Positions 38,401 to 47,814 of a stretch of 64,000 nucleotides of DNA are shown here, piece by piece. The first letter of the stretch is position 1. Every line of letters starts with the position of its first letter. Under the pieces are notes generated by a model that had not been told where the DNA came from, did no database searches, and was given only the letters and a program-made list of their open reading frames with translations. The stretch lies in contig SEEL01000005.1 of the NCBI GenBank assembly GCA_004144345.1, forward strand, positions 62,001 to 126,000. Direction: 5' to 3'. The DNA is from Hyphomicrobiales bacterium (GTDB taxonomy: Bacteria > Pseudomonadota > Alphaproteobacteria > Rhizobiales > Devosiaceae). The position numbers were made by a program, and so were the translations under genes.

Positions 38401-39185
38401 TGCATGTGCTGGAAAGCTTCTCGCTCAAGGGCAGGGTGGCGCTGGTGACCGGCGGCGCCGGCCTCTATGGCCGGCAGATCGTCGAGGCACTGGCCGAGGC
38501 CGGAGCGAAGACCTTCCTCGCGGCCCGCAGCCTCGACAAGCTCGAAGCCGTAGCCGAGGAGGAGCGGGCGCGCGGCCATGACGTGACCGCGCTGCACCTC
38601 GATCTGAGCCAGGACGAGTCGATCGAGAAACTGCACAAGACCGTCATCGAGCGGGCCGGCCGCTGCGACGTGCTGGTCAACAATGCCGTCACGCGCTCCG
38701 CGCTCAATGGCTGGAAGCACGAGCTCGATGAGTTCGACGCCAGCCTCCGCGTCAACGCCTCGGCGCTATTCAAGATCACCGAACTGTTCGGCGCCACGAT
38801 GCGTGCTAACAAATATGGCTCGGTCATCAACATCGGCTCCATGATGGGCATGGTCGGGCTCGAGCTCGGCAATTATGTCGGCACCGACATGATGCCCAAC
38901 CCGTCGCCGATCTACCATTTCGAGAAGGGCGGCATGATCAGCTTCACGCGCTGGGCCGCGAGCATCCTCGGCGTCGACGGGGTGCGGGTGAACTGCCTGT
39001 CGCCGGGCGGCTTTTACAACGGCCAGCCGGCGCCCTTCGTCAAGAACTACTCCGACCGCACGCAGTTGGGCCGCATGGCCAACACCACCGACATGAAGGG
39101 CGCCATCATCTTCCTCGCGTCCGATGCGTCGCTCTACATCACCGGGACCAACCTGGCGGTGGATGGCGGCTACACCGCCAAATAG
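38401..39185 (+). CDS. SDR family oxidoreductase
   Basis: Start MHVLESFSLKGRVALVTGGAGLYGRQIVEALA; VLVNNAVTRSAL; AVDGGYTAK C-terminus. Confidence 0.92.
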
Positions 39186-39209
39186 CGCACTCGAACAGGA
39201 GCACCGAGC

Positions 39210-40031
39210 GTGTCCGACAAGCAACCCTATGCCGCGTCCCTCAGCGCCTACAAGATGCGCAGCAGCCGCGTCCTGCGCAAGATCCGCGAGGGCAAGGTGG
39301 CGCGGGTTCTGAAGCTCAACACCAATGACGCCAAGGTCGCCGAGATCTTCGCCGCGTCGCAGCCCGACGCCCTGTGGACCTGCCAGGAGCATGTCTCGGG
39401 CTCGATCGAATCCATCGAGCACCAGATCCGCGCCGCCAAGCTGTACGATGTCGACACCATCGTCCGCGTCGCCCGCGGCAGCTACAGCGACTACATCCGT
39501 GCCTTCGAGGCCGATGCCACGGCGCTGATGGTGCCGCACATCATGAATGCCGACGATGCCCGCAAAGTCCGCGACATGACCAAGTTCGCGCCGGTTGGCA
39601 AGCGCGCCCTCGATGGCGGCAACAATGACGCGATGTTCACCCGCGTCGGGCTCGCCGACTATCTCGAAACCGCCAATCGCGAGCGTTTTGCGCTCTACCA
39701 GATCGAGGATCCCGAGGCGATGGATCACCTCGAGGCGATCGCCGAGATGGACGGCGTCGACTGTCTGTTCTTCGGTCCCGGCGACTATTCCCTGGCGCTG
39801 GGCATCCCCGGTCAGCTGCAGCATCCCGACATCAAGGCGGTGCGCCAGCGCATCGCCGAAATGGCCCGCAAGCATGGCAAGATCGCCGCGACCGTCTGCG
39901 GCCGCGACCAGATCAGGGACTATGCCGACATGGGATACAATCTGCTATCGGTGGGCGCCGATGTCGTGGCGCTCGCGCAATATGCCGATGCGTCGATGGA
40001 GGCTTTCGACAAGCAGCTCGGGGCCGCCTGA
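39210..40031 (+). CDS. HpcH/HpaI aldolase family protein
   Basis: LWTCQEHVSGSIESIEHQIRAAKLYDVDTIVRVARGSYSDYIRAFEADATALMVPHI; VDCLFFGPGDYSLALGIPGQ. Confidence 0.88.
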   Translation: MSDKQPYAASLSAYKMRSSRVLRKIREGKVARVLKLNTNDAKVAEIFAASQPDALWTCQEHVSGSIESIEHQIRAAKLYDVDTIVRVARGSYSDYIRAFEADATALMVPHIMNADDARKVRDMTKFAPVGKRALDGGNNDAMFTRVGLADYLETANRERFALYQIEDPEAMDHLEAIAEMDGVDCLFFGPGDYSLALGIPGQLQHPDIKAVRQRIAEMARKHGKIAATVCGRDQIRDYADMGYNLLSVGADVVALAQYADASMEAFDKQLGAA

Positions 40032-40032
40032 C

Positions 40033-41313
40033 ATGACTCTCGACGATATCCGCGCGACCATTCTCGACGGGCGCACCAAGGGCATTCCGGCTGCCAGCAC
40101 GCCCTTCGCCCTCAAGGACATCGCGGCCAAGCGCTGGAACGTGCTGCGCGAGGACCTGCCGCTGCCGCTGATGGTGCTGAAGCGCACGGCGCTCGACCAC
40201 AATGCAGCAGTGTTCGGCGACTACATCGCCGAGAGTGGCCTGTCGCTCGCGCCGCATGGCAAGACGACCATGAGCCCGCAGATTTTCGCCGAGCAATTGA
40301 GCCACGGCGCCTGGGGCATCACCGCGGCCACCGCCAGCCAGGTGCAGGTAATGCATGCCTATGGCGTCAAGCGCGTCGTCATGGCCAACCAGCTCCTGGG
40401 CAAGGCCAATGTCGAGGCCATCGCGCAGATCCTCGCCGCCGATCCAGAATTCGACTTCTACTGCTATGTCGACTCCGTCGCGCAGTTGGACAACCTCGCC
40501 CGCCATCTCGGCCGGCCCGCGCGTCCGATCAAGCTGTTGCTCGAAGTCGGCGCCCTCGGCGGCCGCACCGGCGTGCGTACGCTCGAGGCCGCAAGTCAGG
40601 TGGCCGAGGCGCTCGCCGCTGCCGATCCCGCCTGCTTCCGTTTCGCTGGTGTCGCGGCCTTCGAAGGCTCAGTTCCGGGCCTCGACAAGGGCACGTCCCC
40701 GATCAATGACTTCGCGCGCTTCGTCGTCGAGGTGGCACGGTCATTGCCGCCGTCGCTTTATGCAGGTCTCGACGAGTTTGTCCTGTCGGGCGGCGGGTCG
40801 AGCTACTTCGACATCATGGCGGAGACGTTCAAGACGCTCGAGCTCAAGCTGCCGGTGCGCATCCTTCTGCGCTCAGGCTGCTATGTGACGCATGATTCAG
40901 GCGCCTATCACGCGGCGCAGGAAGAGGCGAAGACCGACCCGCATCGGCACGACCACCACCCCGCCGATCTCATGCCGGCGCTCGAAGCCTGGGCTTATGT
41001 GCAGTCGCTGCCCGAACCGGGGCTGGCGTTCCTTGCCATGGGCAAGCGCGACATTCCCTACGACGCCGGGCTGCCGGTGCCGGTCAAGCTCTACCGTCCG
41101 GGCGTCGGCTTCCTGCCGGTCGGTCAGGCGACGGTGTTTGCCACCAACGACCAGCATGCCTTCGTGCGGCTGGGCGAGGGGGCGTCGTGGCAAGTGGGCG
41201 ATCTTGTCGCCTCGGGCATCTCGCACCCGTGCACCGCCTTCGATAAATGGCGGTTCATCCCCATCGTCAATGACGCTTACGACGTCATCGACGGCGTGCT
41301 GACCTTCTTCTGA
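40033..41313 (+). CDS. D-threonine aldolase / amino-acid deaminase-like PLP protein (fold type III)
   Basis: LMVLKRTALDHNAAVFGDYIAESGLSLAPHGKTTMSPQIFAEQLSHGAWGITAATASQVQVMHAYGVKRVVMANQ. Confidence 0.83.
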   Translation: MTLDDIRATILDGRTKGIPAASTPFALKDIAAKRWNVLREDLPLPLMVLKRTALDHNAAVFGDYIAESGLSLAPHGKTTMSPQIFAEQLSHGAWGITAATASQVQVMHAYGVKRVVMANQLLGKANVEAIAQILAADPEFDFYCYVDSVAQLDNLARHLGRPARPIKLLLEVGALGGRTGVRTLEAASQVAEALAAADPACFRFAGVAAFEGSVPGLDKGTSPINDFARFVVEVARSLPPSLYAGLDEFVLSGGGSSYFDIMAETFKTLELKLPVRILLRSGCYVTHDSGAYHAAQEEAKTDPHRHDHHPADLMPALEAWAYVQSLPEPGLAFLAMGKRDIPYDAGLPVPVKLYRPGVGFLPVGQATVFATNDQHAFVRLGEGASWQVGDLVASGISHPCTAFDKWRFIPIVNDAYDVIDGVLTFF

Positions 41314-41712
41314 TCAGTCCGCCTGCTGGCGGGTCTTGGGCACGAAGGCGACGCAGTCGAGCTCGAATTTGAGCTTGGTGCCGAGCACCCCGACAATGGT
41401 GCTGCGCGTCGGGGCAGGGGCCGTGAAATAGTCGCGATAGATGGCGTTGTACTGGGCGAGGTCGGCCTCGTCGGCCACATACGACTTCACATTGATGACG
41501 TGGTCGAGGCTCAGGCCCGCCGCTTCGAGGATCGCCTTGAGATTGGCGATCGAGCGGCGCACTTCGCCCTCGAAACTGTCGGTGATGATGGCGCCCGTCT
41601 CCGCGTCTACCGAGGCCTGCCCCGACACATACATGAAGTCACCCGCGATGATGCCAGGCGAAAAGGGCAGGTGCGAGCGCGCACCGTCATTGATGATCTT
41701 GAGCTGGGCCAT
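41314..41712 (-). CDS. RidA family protein (enamine/imine deaminase-like)
   Basis: FSPGIIAGDFMYVSGQASVDAETGAIITDSFEGEVRRSIANLKAILEAAGLSLDHVINVKSYV; APTRSTIVGVLG. Confidence 0.93.
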   Translation of the reverse strand: MAQLKIINDGARSHLPFSPGIIAGDFMYVSGQASVDAETGAIITDSFEGEVRRSIANLKAILEAAGLSLDHVINVKSYVADEADLAQYNAIYRDYFTAPAPTRSTIVGVLGTKLKFELDCVAFVPKTRQQAD

Positions 41713-41724
41713 GGTCTTTCGCGC

Positions 41725-42720
41725 TTAGGGGCGGAACGTCGCGGGGAAGCTGAGGATTTTGGCGCCCGGCCGGCGCTCCTCAAGGTTGGCATAAAGGTCG
41801 GAGAGCACGTACTGCATCCACTCCGACGAGTTGACGTTGAAGCTCGATTTGTTGCCGTCCAGCGCATAGGGATAGACCTTGGCGCCGGTGCCATTGATCA
41901 TCGGCATCCAGCTGTAATGCATGTAGCCGGCTACGACGTCCGGCTTGAACGAGGCGAGCACGGATTCAAGCTTGTCGGCGTCGCCGGATTCCTGGTTCAC
42001 CGTGATGACGCGCAAATTCTGGGCCGTGCTGCACGACTCGCAGGCGCGCTTGAAGGCGGCGAGGCGCGCGGCCTGCTCGCTCGAGGTGATGGCCGAGTTC
42101 AGATAGAGATATTTGAGCTTCGACGGTTCGTTCTTGCGGAACATCGCCTGGAACGCCGGTTCGAAATTGATGCGATAGGCATGGTAGGGAAGGCCGTCGA
42201 GGACCAGATCCATGATGGCGATCTGGCTCGATGTCTCGGCCAGTATCTCCGTGTTGGTCTGCGGCGTGATGCCGGTCAGCACCACGACGTCGAGTGCGTC
42301 CCACAGGTGGATCGGCATCGATTTGTTGGTGAAGCTGCCCATGATGAACTCGTGACCGTCGGACACGACGCCCTTTTCGAAGGCCACCACGAGCTTGGTG
42401 TAGAAGTCGTTGTTGAAGATGCCGCCGCCGACGATGTCGCGGTTGTAAAAGAAGCCGATGCGGTGATGCGCCTCGGTCCACGGCGCCTTCATCAGGAACG
42501 AGCCCTTGCCGACCTGGCGGCGGATCACGCCCTCGGACTCGAGGTCCTTGAGTGTCTTGATCACAGTAATCAGCGAGAAGTCGCAGAACTTCACGATCTC
42601 GTTTTGCGACTCGATCTTGTCACCGATCTTGACGCCATTAGTCTTCCAGCGCCGAAACAGTGTATCCCGCAATTGCAGGTGCCTTGGCGACAGCTCGATG
42701 TTCAAGTCCGGACTTCCCAT
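41725..42720 (-). CDS. GntR-type HTH regulator with LacI/periplasmic-binding-like sensor domain
   Basis: N-term LQLRDTLFRRWKTNGVKIGDKIESQNEIVKFCDFSLITVIKTLKDLESEGVIRRQVGKGSFLM (wHTH GntR); about 260-aa C-terminal PBP-like region RIGFFYNRDIVGGGIFNNDFYTKLVVAFEKGVVSDG. Confidence 0.85.
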   Translation of the reverse strand: MGSPDLNIELSPRHLQLRDTLFRRWKTNGVKIGDKIESQNEIVKFCDFSLITVIKTLKDLESEGVIRRQVGKGSFLMKAPWTEAHHRIGFFYNRDIVGGGIFNNDFYTKLVVAFEKGVVSDGHEFIMGSFTNKSMPIHLWDALDVVVLTGITPQTNTEILAETSSQIAIMDLVLDGLPYHAYRINFEPAFQAMFRKNEPSKLKYLYLNSAITSSEQAARLAAFKRACESCSTAQNLRVITVNQESGDADKLESVLASFKPDVVAGYMHYSWMPMINGTGAKVYPYALDGNKSSFNVNSSEWMQYVLSDLYANLEERRPGAKILSFPATFRP

Positions 42721-43463
42721 GTCATCTGATTGGCGAGGATACCGCCGTCTATATATAGCATCTGGCCGGTGATATAGCCTGCCCCGGGCGAGGCAAGAAA
42801 TACTGCGGCGCCCCCGATATCCACAGGCTGGCCGATTCTGCCGAGCGGAATCTGAGACTTCAGTGCTTCCTCCACCCCTGGTGCCGAAAGGCCACTGGCC
42901 GTCAGCGGCGTGTGGACGATTCCCGGTCCGATGCCGTTCACCCGGATACCGCGCGGGGCGAGGGTGACCGCCAGCGAGCGGATCAGCATCAGCACGGCGC
43001 CCTTGGACGCATCGTATACGACGCTGTTCTTTTCGGCCGCCAGCGAGTTGGTCGAGCCGACGCAGACGATGCTGGCGCCGGCCTGGTCCGGCTGCACCAG
43101 TTCGGCAAATGTCTGGGCGGCGAACAAATAGCCGCGGACATTGAGATTGAACGTATCGTCGAAGCGCTTCTGATCGAGGTCGGCAAAGTCGGAATCGCGG
43201 AAGCTGCCGGCATTGTTGACCAGCGTATCAAGCCGGCCGAGCCGGGCGTGGGCCTCGCGAACGAAATGCCGCGCCCCATCGACGGTCGAGAGGTCGGCCT
43301 GGACAAAATGGCATTCCGTAAGCTCGGAAAGCTCGCGCGCCGCGCTGTCGTCGGGCAGGTGCGAATTGATGACGAGGCGCGCACCCGAACGCGCGAATGC
43401 CTCGGCGATACCGCGCCCGATGCCATGCGTTGAACCGCTGATGCAAACGCAGGCACGCTCCAT
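42702..43463 (-). CDS. SDR family oxidoreductase
   Basis: ACVCISGSTHGIGRGIAEAFARSGARLVINSH; VYDASKGAVLMLIRSLAVTLAPRGIRVNGIGPGIV; YIDGGILAN. Confidence 0.92.
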   Translation of the reverse strand: MERACVCISGSTHGIGRGIAEAFARSGARLVINSHLPDDSAARELSELTECHFVQADLSTVDGARHFVREAHARLGRLDTLVNNAGSFRDSDFADLDQKRFDDTFNLNVRGYLFAAQTFAELVQPDQAGASIVCVGSTNSLAAEKNSVVYDASKGAVLMLIRSLAVTLAPRGIRVNGIGPGIVHTPLTASGLSAPGVEEALKSQIPLGRIGQPVDIGGAAVFLASPGAGYITGQMLYIDGGILANQMTWEVRT

Positions 43464-43491
43464 TTTTCCGCTTGAAGTCCTATGTTAAGTG

Positions 43492-43505
43492 GTTATCATA
43501 TTAAT
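43492..43505. promoter_or_regulatory. Operator site F (GTTATCATATTAAT), divergent promoters
   Basis: 29 bp from SDR start (-) and 27 bp from deacetylase start (+); reverse TTGAAG-N17-TATATT promoter. Confidence 0.72.
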
Positions 43506-43531
43506 ATACCATAAGGGTACAGGCTCTTCAA

Positions 43532-44707
43532 GTGAAGCAGAGATGGCGGAACGCCACGCTGATCACTCCCCAGGGGGAGGCAGCGCGTGACCTGCTGGTC
43601 GAAGATGGTCGGTTCGCCGCCATAGTCGAGCGGGATTCCAGCACTTCCGAGGACTTCCAGTCCATCGACGTTGCGGGCAAGCTCGTCTTTCCGGGCATGC
43701 TCGATCTGCTGCAACACGGACTCGACGTTAACCTTTACAACGACACCGCCGACGGGGCGGTAGCGCACAGTTCGCAATTGCTGCTGGCGCGTGGCGTGAC
43801 GGGCTTCCTGCCGTCGATCTCCTGCCTGCCGCGCGGCACGCTGGAAGCAACGCTGGAACGGCTTTCTGCCCAGATCGAGCAGGCAGCAGGCGCACGCGCC
43901 CTCGGCGTCCATAGCGAGGGACCGTGCTTTGCCTCGCCCGGCGCCCACAACGTCCAGAACATCCTTCCACCCAGCGTCGAGCTGGCCGAGGCCATGCTGG
44001 CGGCCAGCAATGGCCGGCTGCGAGCGGTGACCGTGGCGCCGGAACTGCCCAATGCCGAAGCCTTCATTGGCGTCCTGAAGAAGGCGGGCGCGTCCATCCA
44101 TCTCGGCCATTCGCGGGCCCGGGCGGAGCATGTGCCGCGCTATGTGAGCTGGGGCATCGACGCCGTCACCCACATGTACAATGTAATGCCGACGGAGCCG
44201 CCGGGGCAAATGGGCCTCCACATCGTATCGCTGACCGATGCGCTGCTGGCCGAGCGAGACCTGGCCCTCGGCCTCATCTGCGATGGCATTCACGTCGACC
44301 CGATGCTGATGAAAATCCTGGCGCAGCTGCCTGAGGGCCGCGTGTTCCTCGAAACTGACGCCAACAAATTTGCGGGCAGCGCCCGGGCGCAGGAGTTTGA
44401 GTTCTACCCCGGCTATTGGGTCACCTCCGCACCGGGCAAGGCAGTCGTCGATCGCGATGGCGGCCTCTGTGGCTCGTCCCTCACCTCCGATGAGGCGATG
44501 CGCAACTATGTCGGCATGGTCGGGGCGGACTTGACCCGCGCCGCGCATGCGACCAGCCTCGTGCCTGCCCGTGTGCTGGGCCTCGAGAACGAGATGGGCA
44601 GCATCGAAACAGGTAAGCTTGCCGATTTCGCCGTGCTCGACCCGGCCGATCTGTCGGTCGAGCAGACCATCGTCGGTGGCAAGACGCTCTACAGGCGCCC
44701 CGCATGA
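43532..44707 (+). CDS. N-acetylglucosamine-6-phosphate deacetylase (NagA)-like amidohydrolase
   Basis: GTG start; LVFPGMLDLLQHGLDVNLYNDTADGAVAHSSQLLLARGVTGFLPSISCLPRGTLEATL; GVHSEGPCFASPGAHN; IHLGHSRARAE; VTHMYNVM. Confidence 0.82.
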   Translation: MKQRWRNATLITPQGEAARDLLVEDGRFAAIVERDSSTSEDFQSIDVAGKLVFPGMLDLLQHGLDVNLYNDTADGAVAHSSQLLLARGVTGFLPSISCLPRGTLEATLERLSAQIEQAAGARALGVHSEGPCFASPGAHNVQNILPPSVELAEAMLAASNGRLRAVTVAPELPNAEAFIGVLKKAGASIHLGHSRARAEHVPRYVSWGIDAVTHMYNVMPTEPPGQMGLHIVSLTDALLAERDLALGLICDGIHVDPMLMKILAQLPEGRVFLETDANKFAGSARAQEFEFYPGYWVTSAPGKAVVDRDGGLCGSSLTSDEAMRNYVGMVGADLTRAAHATSLVPARVLGLENEMGSIETGKLADFAVLDPADLSVEQTIVGGKTLYRRPA

Positions 44708-45162
44708 GCGATGATCGCGCCCCACTGCGGTATGAGGAGGACGGCAACGTCCATCTTGATTTCCATGGCGCGGTGAACACGACCATCGATTTCATCGTCC
44801 GGCGCTACGGCGTCGACGTGCTGCACGAGATCTTCCGCCGCGTCGGTACCGACGTCTACCAGGACCTCCGCGGCCATCTCGTCGCCGGCGACAGCAATGA
44901 ACTGGTCCGGCACTGGCAACATTTCTTCACCCGCGAGGGCGCCGATTACGAGATTGCTGTCGGCAGCGACGAGATCGTGCTGACCGTCCGCCGCTGCTCC
45001 GCCTGGCACCACGTGCACAAAATCCATGGCGCCGTCTCGGCGCAGTTCTGCGACCAGACCACCATCGTCAATAACGCCCTGGCGGAGGGCACGCCGTTCC
45101 GCATCGACACGATCATCGACGGTCCCGGCGCCTGCCGTCAGGTGATCAGGAGGCGCGCATGA
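44704..45162 (+). CDS. Small hypothetical protein 1 of an overlapping pair
   Basis: 152 aa; 4-bp overlaps with both neighbours; DVLHEIFRRVGTDVYQDLRGHLVAGDSNELVRHWQHFFTREG. Confidence 0.65.
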   Translation: MSDDRAPLRYEEDGNVHLDFHGAVNTTIDFIVRRYGVDVLHEIFRRVGTDVYQDLRGHLVAGDSNELVRHWQHFFTREGADYEIAVGSDEIVLTVRRCSAWHHVHKIHGAVSAQFCDQTTIVNNALAEGTPFRIDTIIDGPGACRQVIRRRA

Positions 45163-45647
45163 TCCCGTCCGATCACTTCACCCGCTTCTACAACGAGGTG
45201 TTCAAATACCTCGAAGGTCTGGGCGAGAAAGAAATCGACGACTATTTTCTCGAGATCAGCAAGAACCAGGAAAACCACATCCTCCACCTCATTCGCGAGA
45301 AGGGGTTCGAGGGCATGATGCAGTACTGGAGTGTGATCCGCGACGAGGAGAATTGCGAGCTGGACCTCGGCTATGACGAGGACAAGTTCGAGATCAAGAT
45401 GCATCTCTGCCCCAGCCTCACCAAGGCCAAGGACAATGATGCCGAGCGCTGGGAGCGCTATTGCGACCATTGTGCCGGCTGGATCGGGCCGATCATGGAC
45501 AAGACCGGCTACCACCTCGTCTATGACGTGATCGACCGCGACCAGCCGCAGTGCCACATGCGTGTCTTCAAGGATGAGGCGAAGGCGCGCGAAGCCGAAA
45601 TGGACGTGCGCCTGCTGATGGGATGGCCCGGCCGCAAGCAAGACTGA
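45159..45647 (+). CDS. Small hypothetical protein 2 (possible ATC-hydrolase-like, CDHC motif)
   Basis: 162 aa; HLCPSLTKAKDNDAERWERYCDHCAGWIGPIMDKTGYHLVYDVIDRDQPQCHMRVF. Confidence 0.6.
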   Translation: MIPSDHFTRFYNEVFKYLEGLGEKEIDDYFLEISKNQENHILHLIREKGFEGMMQYWSVIRDEENCELDLGYDEDKFEIKMHLCPSLTKAKDNDAERWERYCDHCAGWIGPIMDKTGYHLVYDVIDRDQPQCHMRVFKDEAKAREAEMDVRLLMGWPGRKQD

Positions 45648-45669
45648 CGCCTAGGTTCTGGGGGAGACG

Positions 45670-46689
45670 ATGGCCGAACTGCGCCTTGCCATACTCGGCT
45701 CTGGCTATATGGGGCGAACCCATGCCGAGTGCATCACCAAACACGTGACGCGAACGCGTCTCGTCGCCATCGCCGGTGGACGCCGCGCACCGGCGCTCGC
45801 TGCCGACTATGGCGCTGCTTTCGAGCCGAGCTTCGACGCGCTGCTCGCCCGCAGCGATGTCGACGCCGTACTGATCGCGACGCCCCACGCGGACCACTGC
45901 ACGCAGGTCGTCGCCGCCGCGGCCGCCGGCAAGCATGTGCTGGTTGAAAAGCCGATGGCGACCAGCGTCGCCGATTGCACGACCATGATCGAGGCTTGCG
46001 CGCGGGCCGGTGTGCGGCTCGAAGTGATCCAGACGCAGCGCTTTCGCGGCGCCATCTCGCGCACCCGCGATCTGGTCGCCAGCGGCGCCATCGGCCGCGT
46101 CCGCATGTTCGAGGGCCGCTCGCTGTTCACCGATTATGTCGTCGACCAGAGCCCATGGGCCGGTGAAGCGGAGCAGGGCGGGGCCTTCCTCGATACCGGC
46201 GTCCATTTCTACGATCTGATGCGCTTCGTGCTTGGCGCTGAAGCGGAGAGCATCTTCGCCACAGTGCGCACCTTCGGCGATGTCCCCTATCCGGGCCTCA
46301 ACGCCATGAGCCAGATCCGCTTTGCGGGCGGCATCATCGCCCAGCACTGGATGAGCTACCAGATGCCCTCGCCGAGCCTGCCCAATTCGCAGCACCGCTA
46401 CGTCATCGTCGGCGAGACCGGCACGATCGATGTCGATGCCTATGGCAAGGTGCAAATGGCGAGGGACGGCGAGTGGCAGACCGTCTGGGAGCAGCCGCCC
46501 ATCGACTACATCAACCGGCCGCTCGATCCGGTGCGGCTGGCGGCGTTCTTCGGCCAGACGCAGGCTTTCGTCGACGACGTGCTCGATGGACGGCCCGACA
46601 CGGTGTCGGGCGCTGACGGCCGCGCCGCCGTCGCGCTGGTGATGGGCGCCTGGGCGTCGTCGCGCTCCGGCTTGCCGGTCAAGCTCTAG
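45670..46689 (+). CDS. Gfo/Idh/MocA family oxidoreductase
   Basis: RLAILGSGYMGRTHAECITKHV; DVDAVLIATPHADHCTQVVAAAAAGKHVLVEKPMATSVAD. Confidence 0.94.
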   Translation: MAELRLAILGSGYMGRTHAECITKHVTRTRLVAIAGGRRAPALAADYGAAFEPSFDALLARSDVDAVLIATPHADHCTQVVAAAAAGKHVLVEKPMATSVADCTTMIEACARAGVRLEVIQTQRFRGAISRTRDLVASGAIGRVRMFEGRSLFTDYVVDQSPWAGEAEQGGAFLDTGVHFYDLMRFVLGAEAESIFATVRTFGDVPYPGLNAMSQIRFAGGIIAQHWMSYQMPSPSLPNSQHRYVIVGETGTIDVDAYGKVQMARDGEWQTVWEQPPIDYINRPLDPVRLAAFFGQTQAFVDDVLDGRPDTVSGADGRAAVALVMGAWASSRSGLPVKL

Positions 46690-46698
46690 GGGATAGAC

Positions 46699-47814
46699 AT
46701 GCGAATTGTTGCGTCGGGCTATCTGGGCCGCGCCGAACCGGGCACCGGCCGGGCCAATCTCACCTTCCCGATGGCCCTGAGCCTCGCCGATGGCACATTG
46801 ATCGCGACGCTGCGTTCCGGCCCGGACAAGGATTCTGCCGCCGATAGCATCGAACTCTATCGCTCCACCGACAATGGCGCGACCTGGACCGGTCCCGACT
46901 ACCCGTTCGTCGCGCCCGATTTGGACGGCGTCGGCGGCTCGCTCAAGATCTGTTACCTGACCGAACTCCGCCCCGGCCGGCTGATCGCCGCCGCCATGTG
47001 GATCGACCGCACCACCTATCCCGGCCAGCCGCTGTTCAATGCCGAGACCGAAGGCTGCCTGCCGATGTCGATCCTCGTTGCCGACTCCGTCGACAATGGC
47101 GCGAGCTGGAGCGACTGGCGCCACATTCCGATGCCCGACTGGATCGGGCCTGCGAGCCTGACCAGCCCGCTGCTCAAGCTCAGCGATGGCCGCCTCGCGA
47201 TGAGCATCGAAACCAACAAGCCCTATCTTGACCGCTCGAAATGGCAGCAGCGCGCCGTCTATTTCCATTCGTCCGACGACGGGCAGAGCTGGTCGGCGCC
47301 GGTCACGGTGGCCGAGGATTCGACGGGCCGTATCTTCAACTGGGATCTGCGCGCCGCCGTCGCCCCCGATGGGCGGGTCGCCTCCTTCGCCTGGACCTAT
47401 GACAGCCAGACCAGCACCTATCTCGATATCCACCGCCGTATCAGCAGTGATGGCGGTATGAGCTGGACCTCGCCGGAACCCATCGGCGTGTCCGACCAGG
47501 CGGCGCGCCCGGCGATCCGCAAGGATGGCAGCATGGTCCTCGCCTGGGTCGACCGCTTCGGCACCAAATCGATCCGCGCCCGCTACGCCCCGGCCATCGA
47601 CGCGCCGTTCGATCCCGCCAGTGAAGTGGTGATCTACACCCATGGCGCCGGCGAAGCGGCGAGCGCCGATACCGGCGATATGCTCGCCAGCATGGACCTC
47701 TGGAGTTTCGGACTGCCCTTCGCCGAAGTGCTGCCCAATGGCGAGGTGCTCGTCTTCTACTATGCCGGCGAACCCAAGGCGCTCGACGTCCGCTGGGCGC
47801 GGCTCGCCGTCTAG
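46699..47814 (+). CDS. BNR/Asp-box sialidase-like protein, no signal peptide
   Basis: Asp boxes STDNGATWTGP, SVDNGASWSDW, SSDDGQSWSAP, SSDGGMSWTSP. Confidence 0.88.
   Translation: MRIVASGYLGRAEPGTGRANLTFPMALSLADGTLIATLRSGPDKDSAADSIELYRSTDNGATWTGPDYPFVAPDLDGVGGSLKICYLTELRPGRLIAAAMWIDRTTYPGQPLFNAETEGCLPMSILVADSVDNGASWSDWRHIPMPDWIGPASLTSPLLKLSDGRLAMSIETNKPYLDRSKWQQRAVYFHSSDDGQSWSAPVTVAEDSTGRIFNWDLRAAVAPDGRVASFAWTYDSQTSTYLDIHRRISSDGGMSWTSPEPIGVSDQAARPAIRKDGSMVLAWVDRFGTKSIRARYAPAIDAPFDPASEVVIYTHGAGEAASADTGDMLASMDLWSFGLPFAEVLPNGEVLVFYYAGEPKALDVRWARLAV

Noticed and set aside
45568-47643. 691-aa minus-strand ORF
   Set aside because: Antisense to the Gfo/Idh (45670..46689) and BNR (46699..47814) genes; low-complexity R/A/G/D-rich translation typical of spurious ORFs in high-GC DNA.
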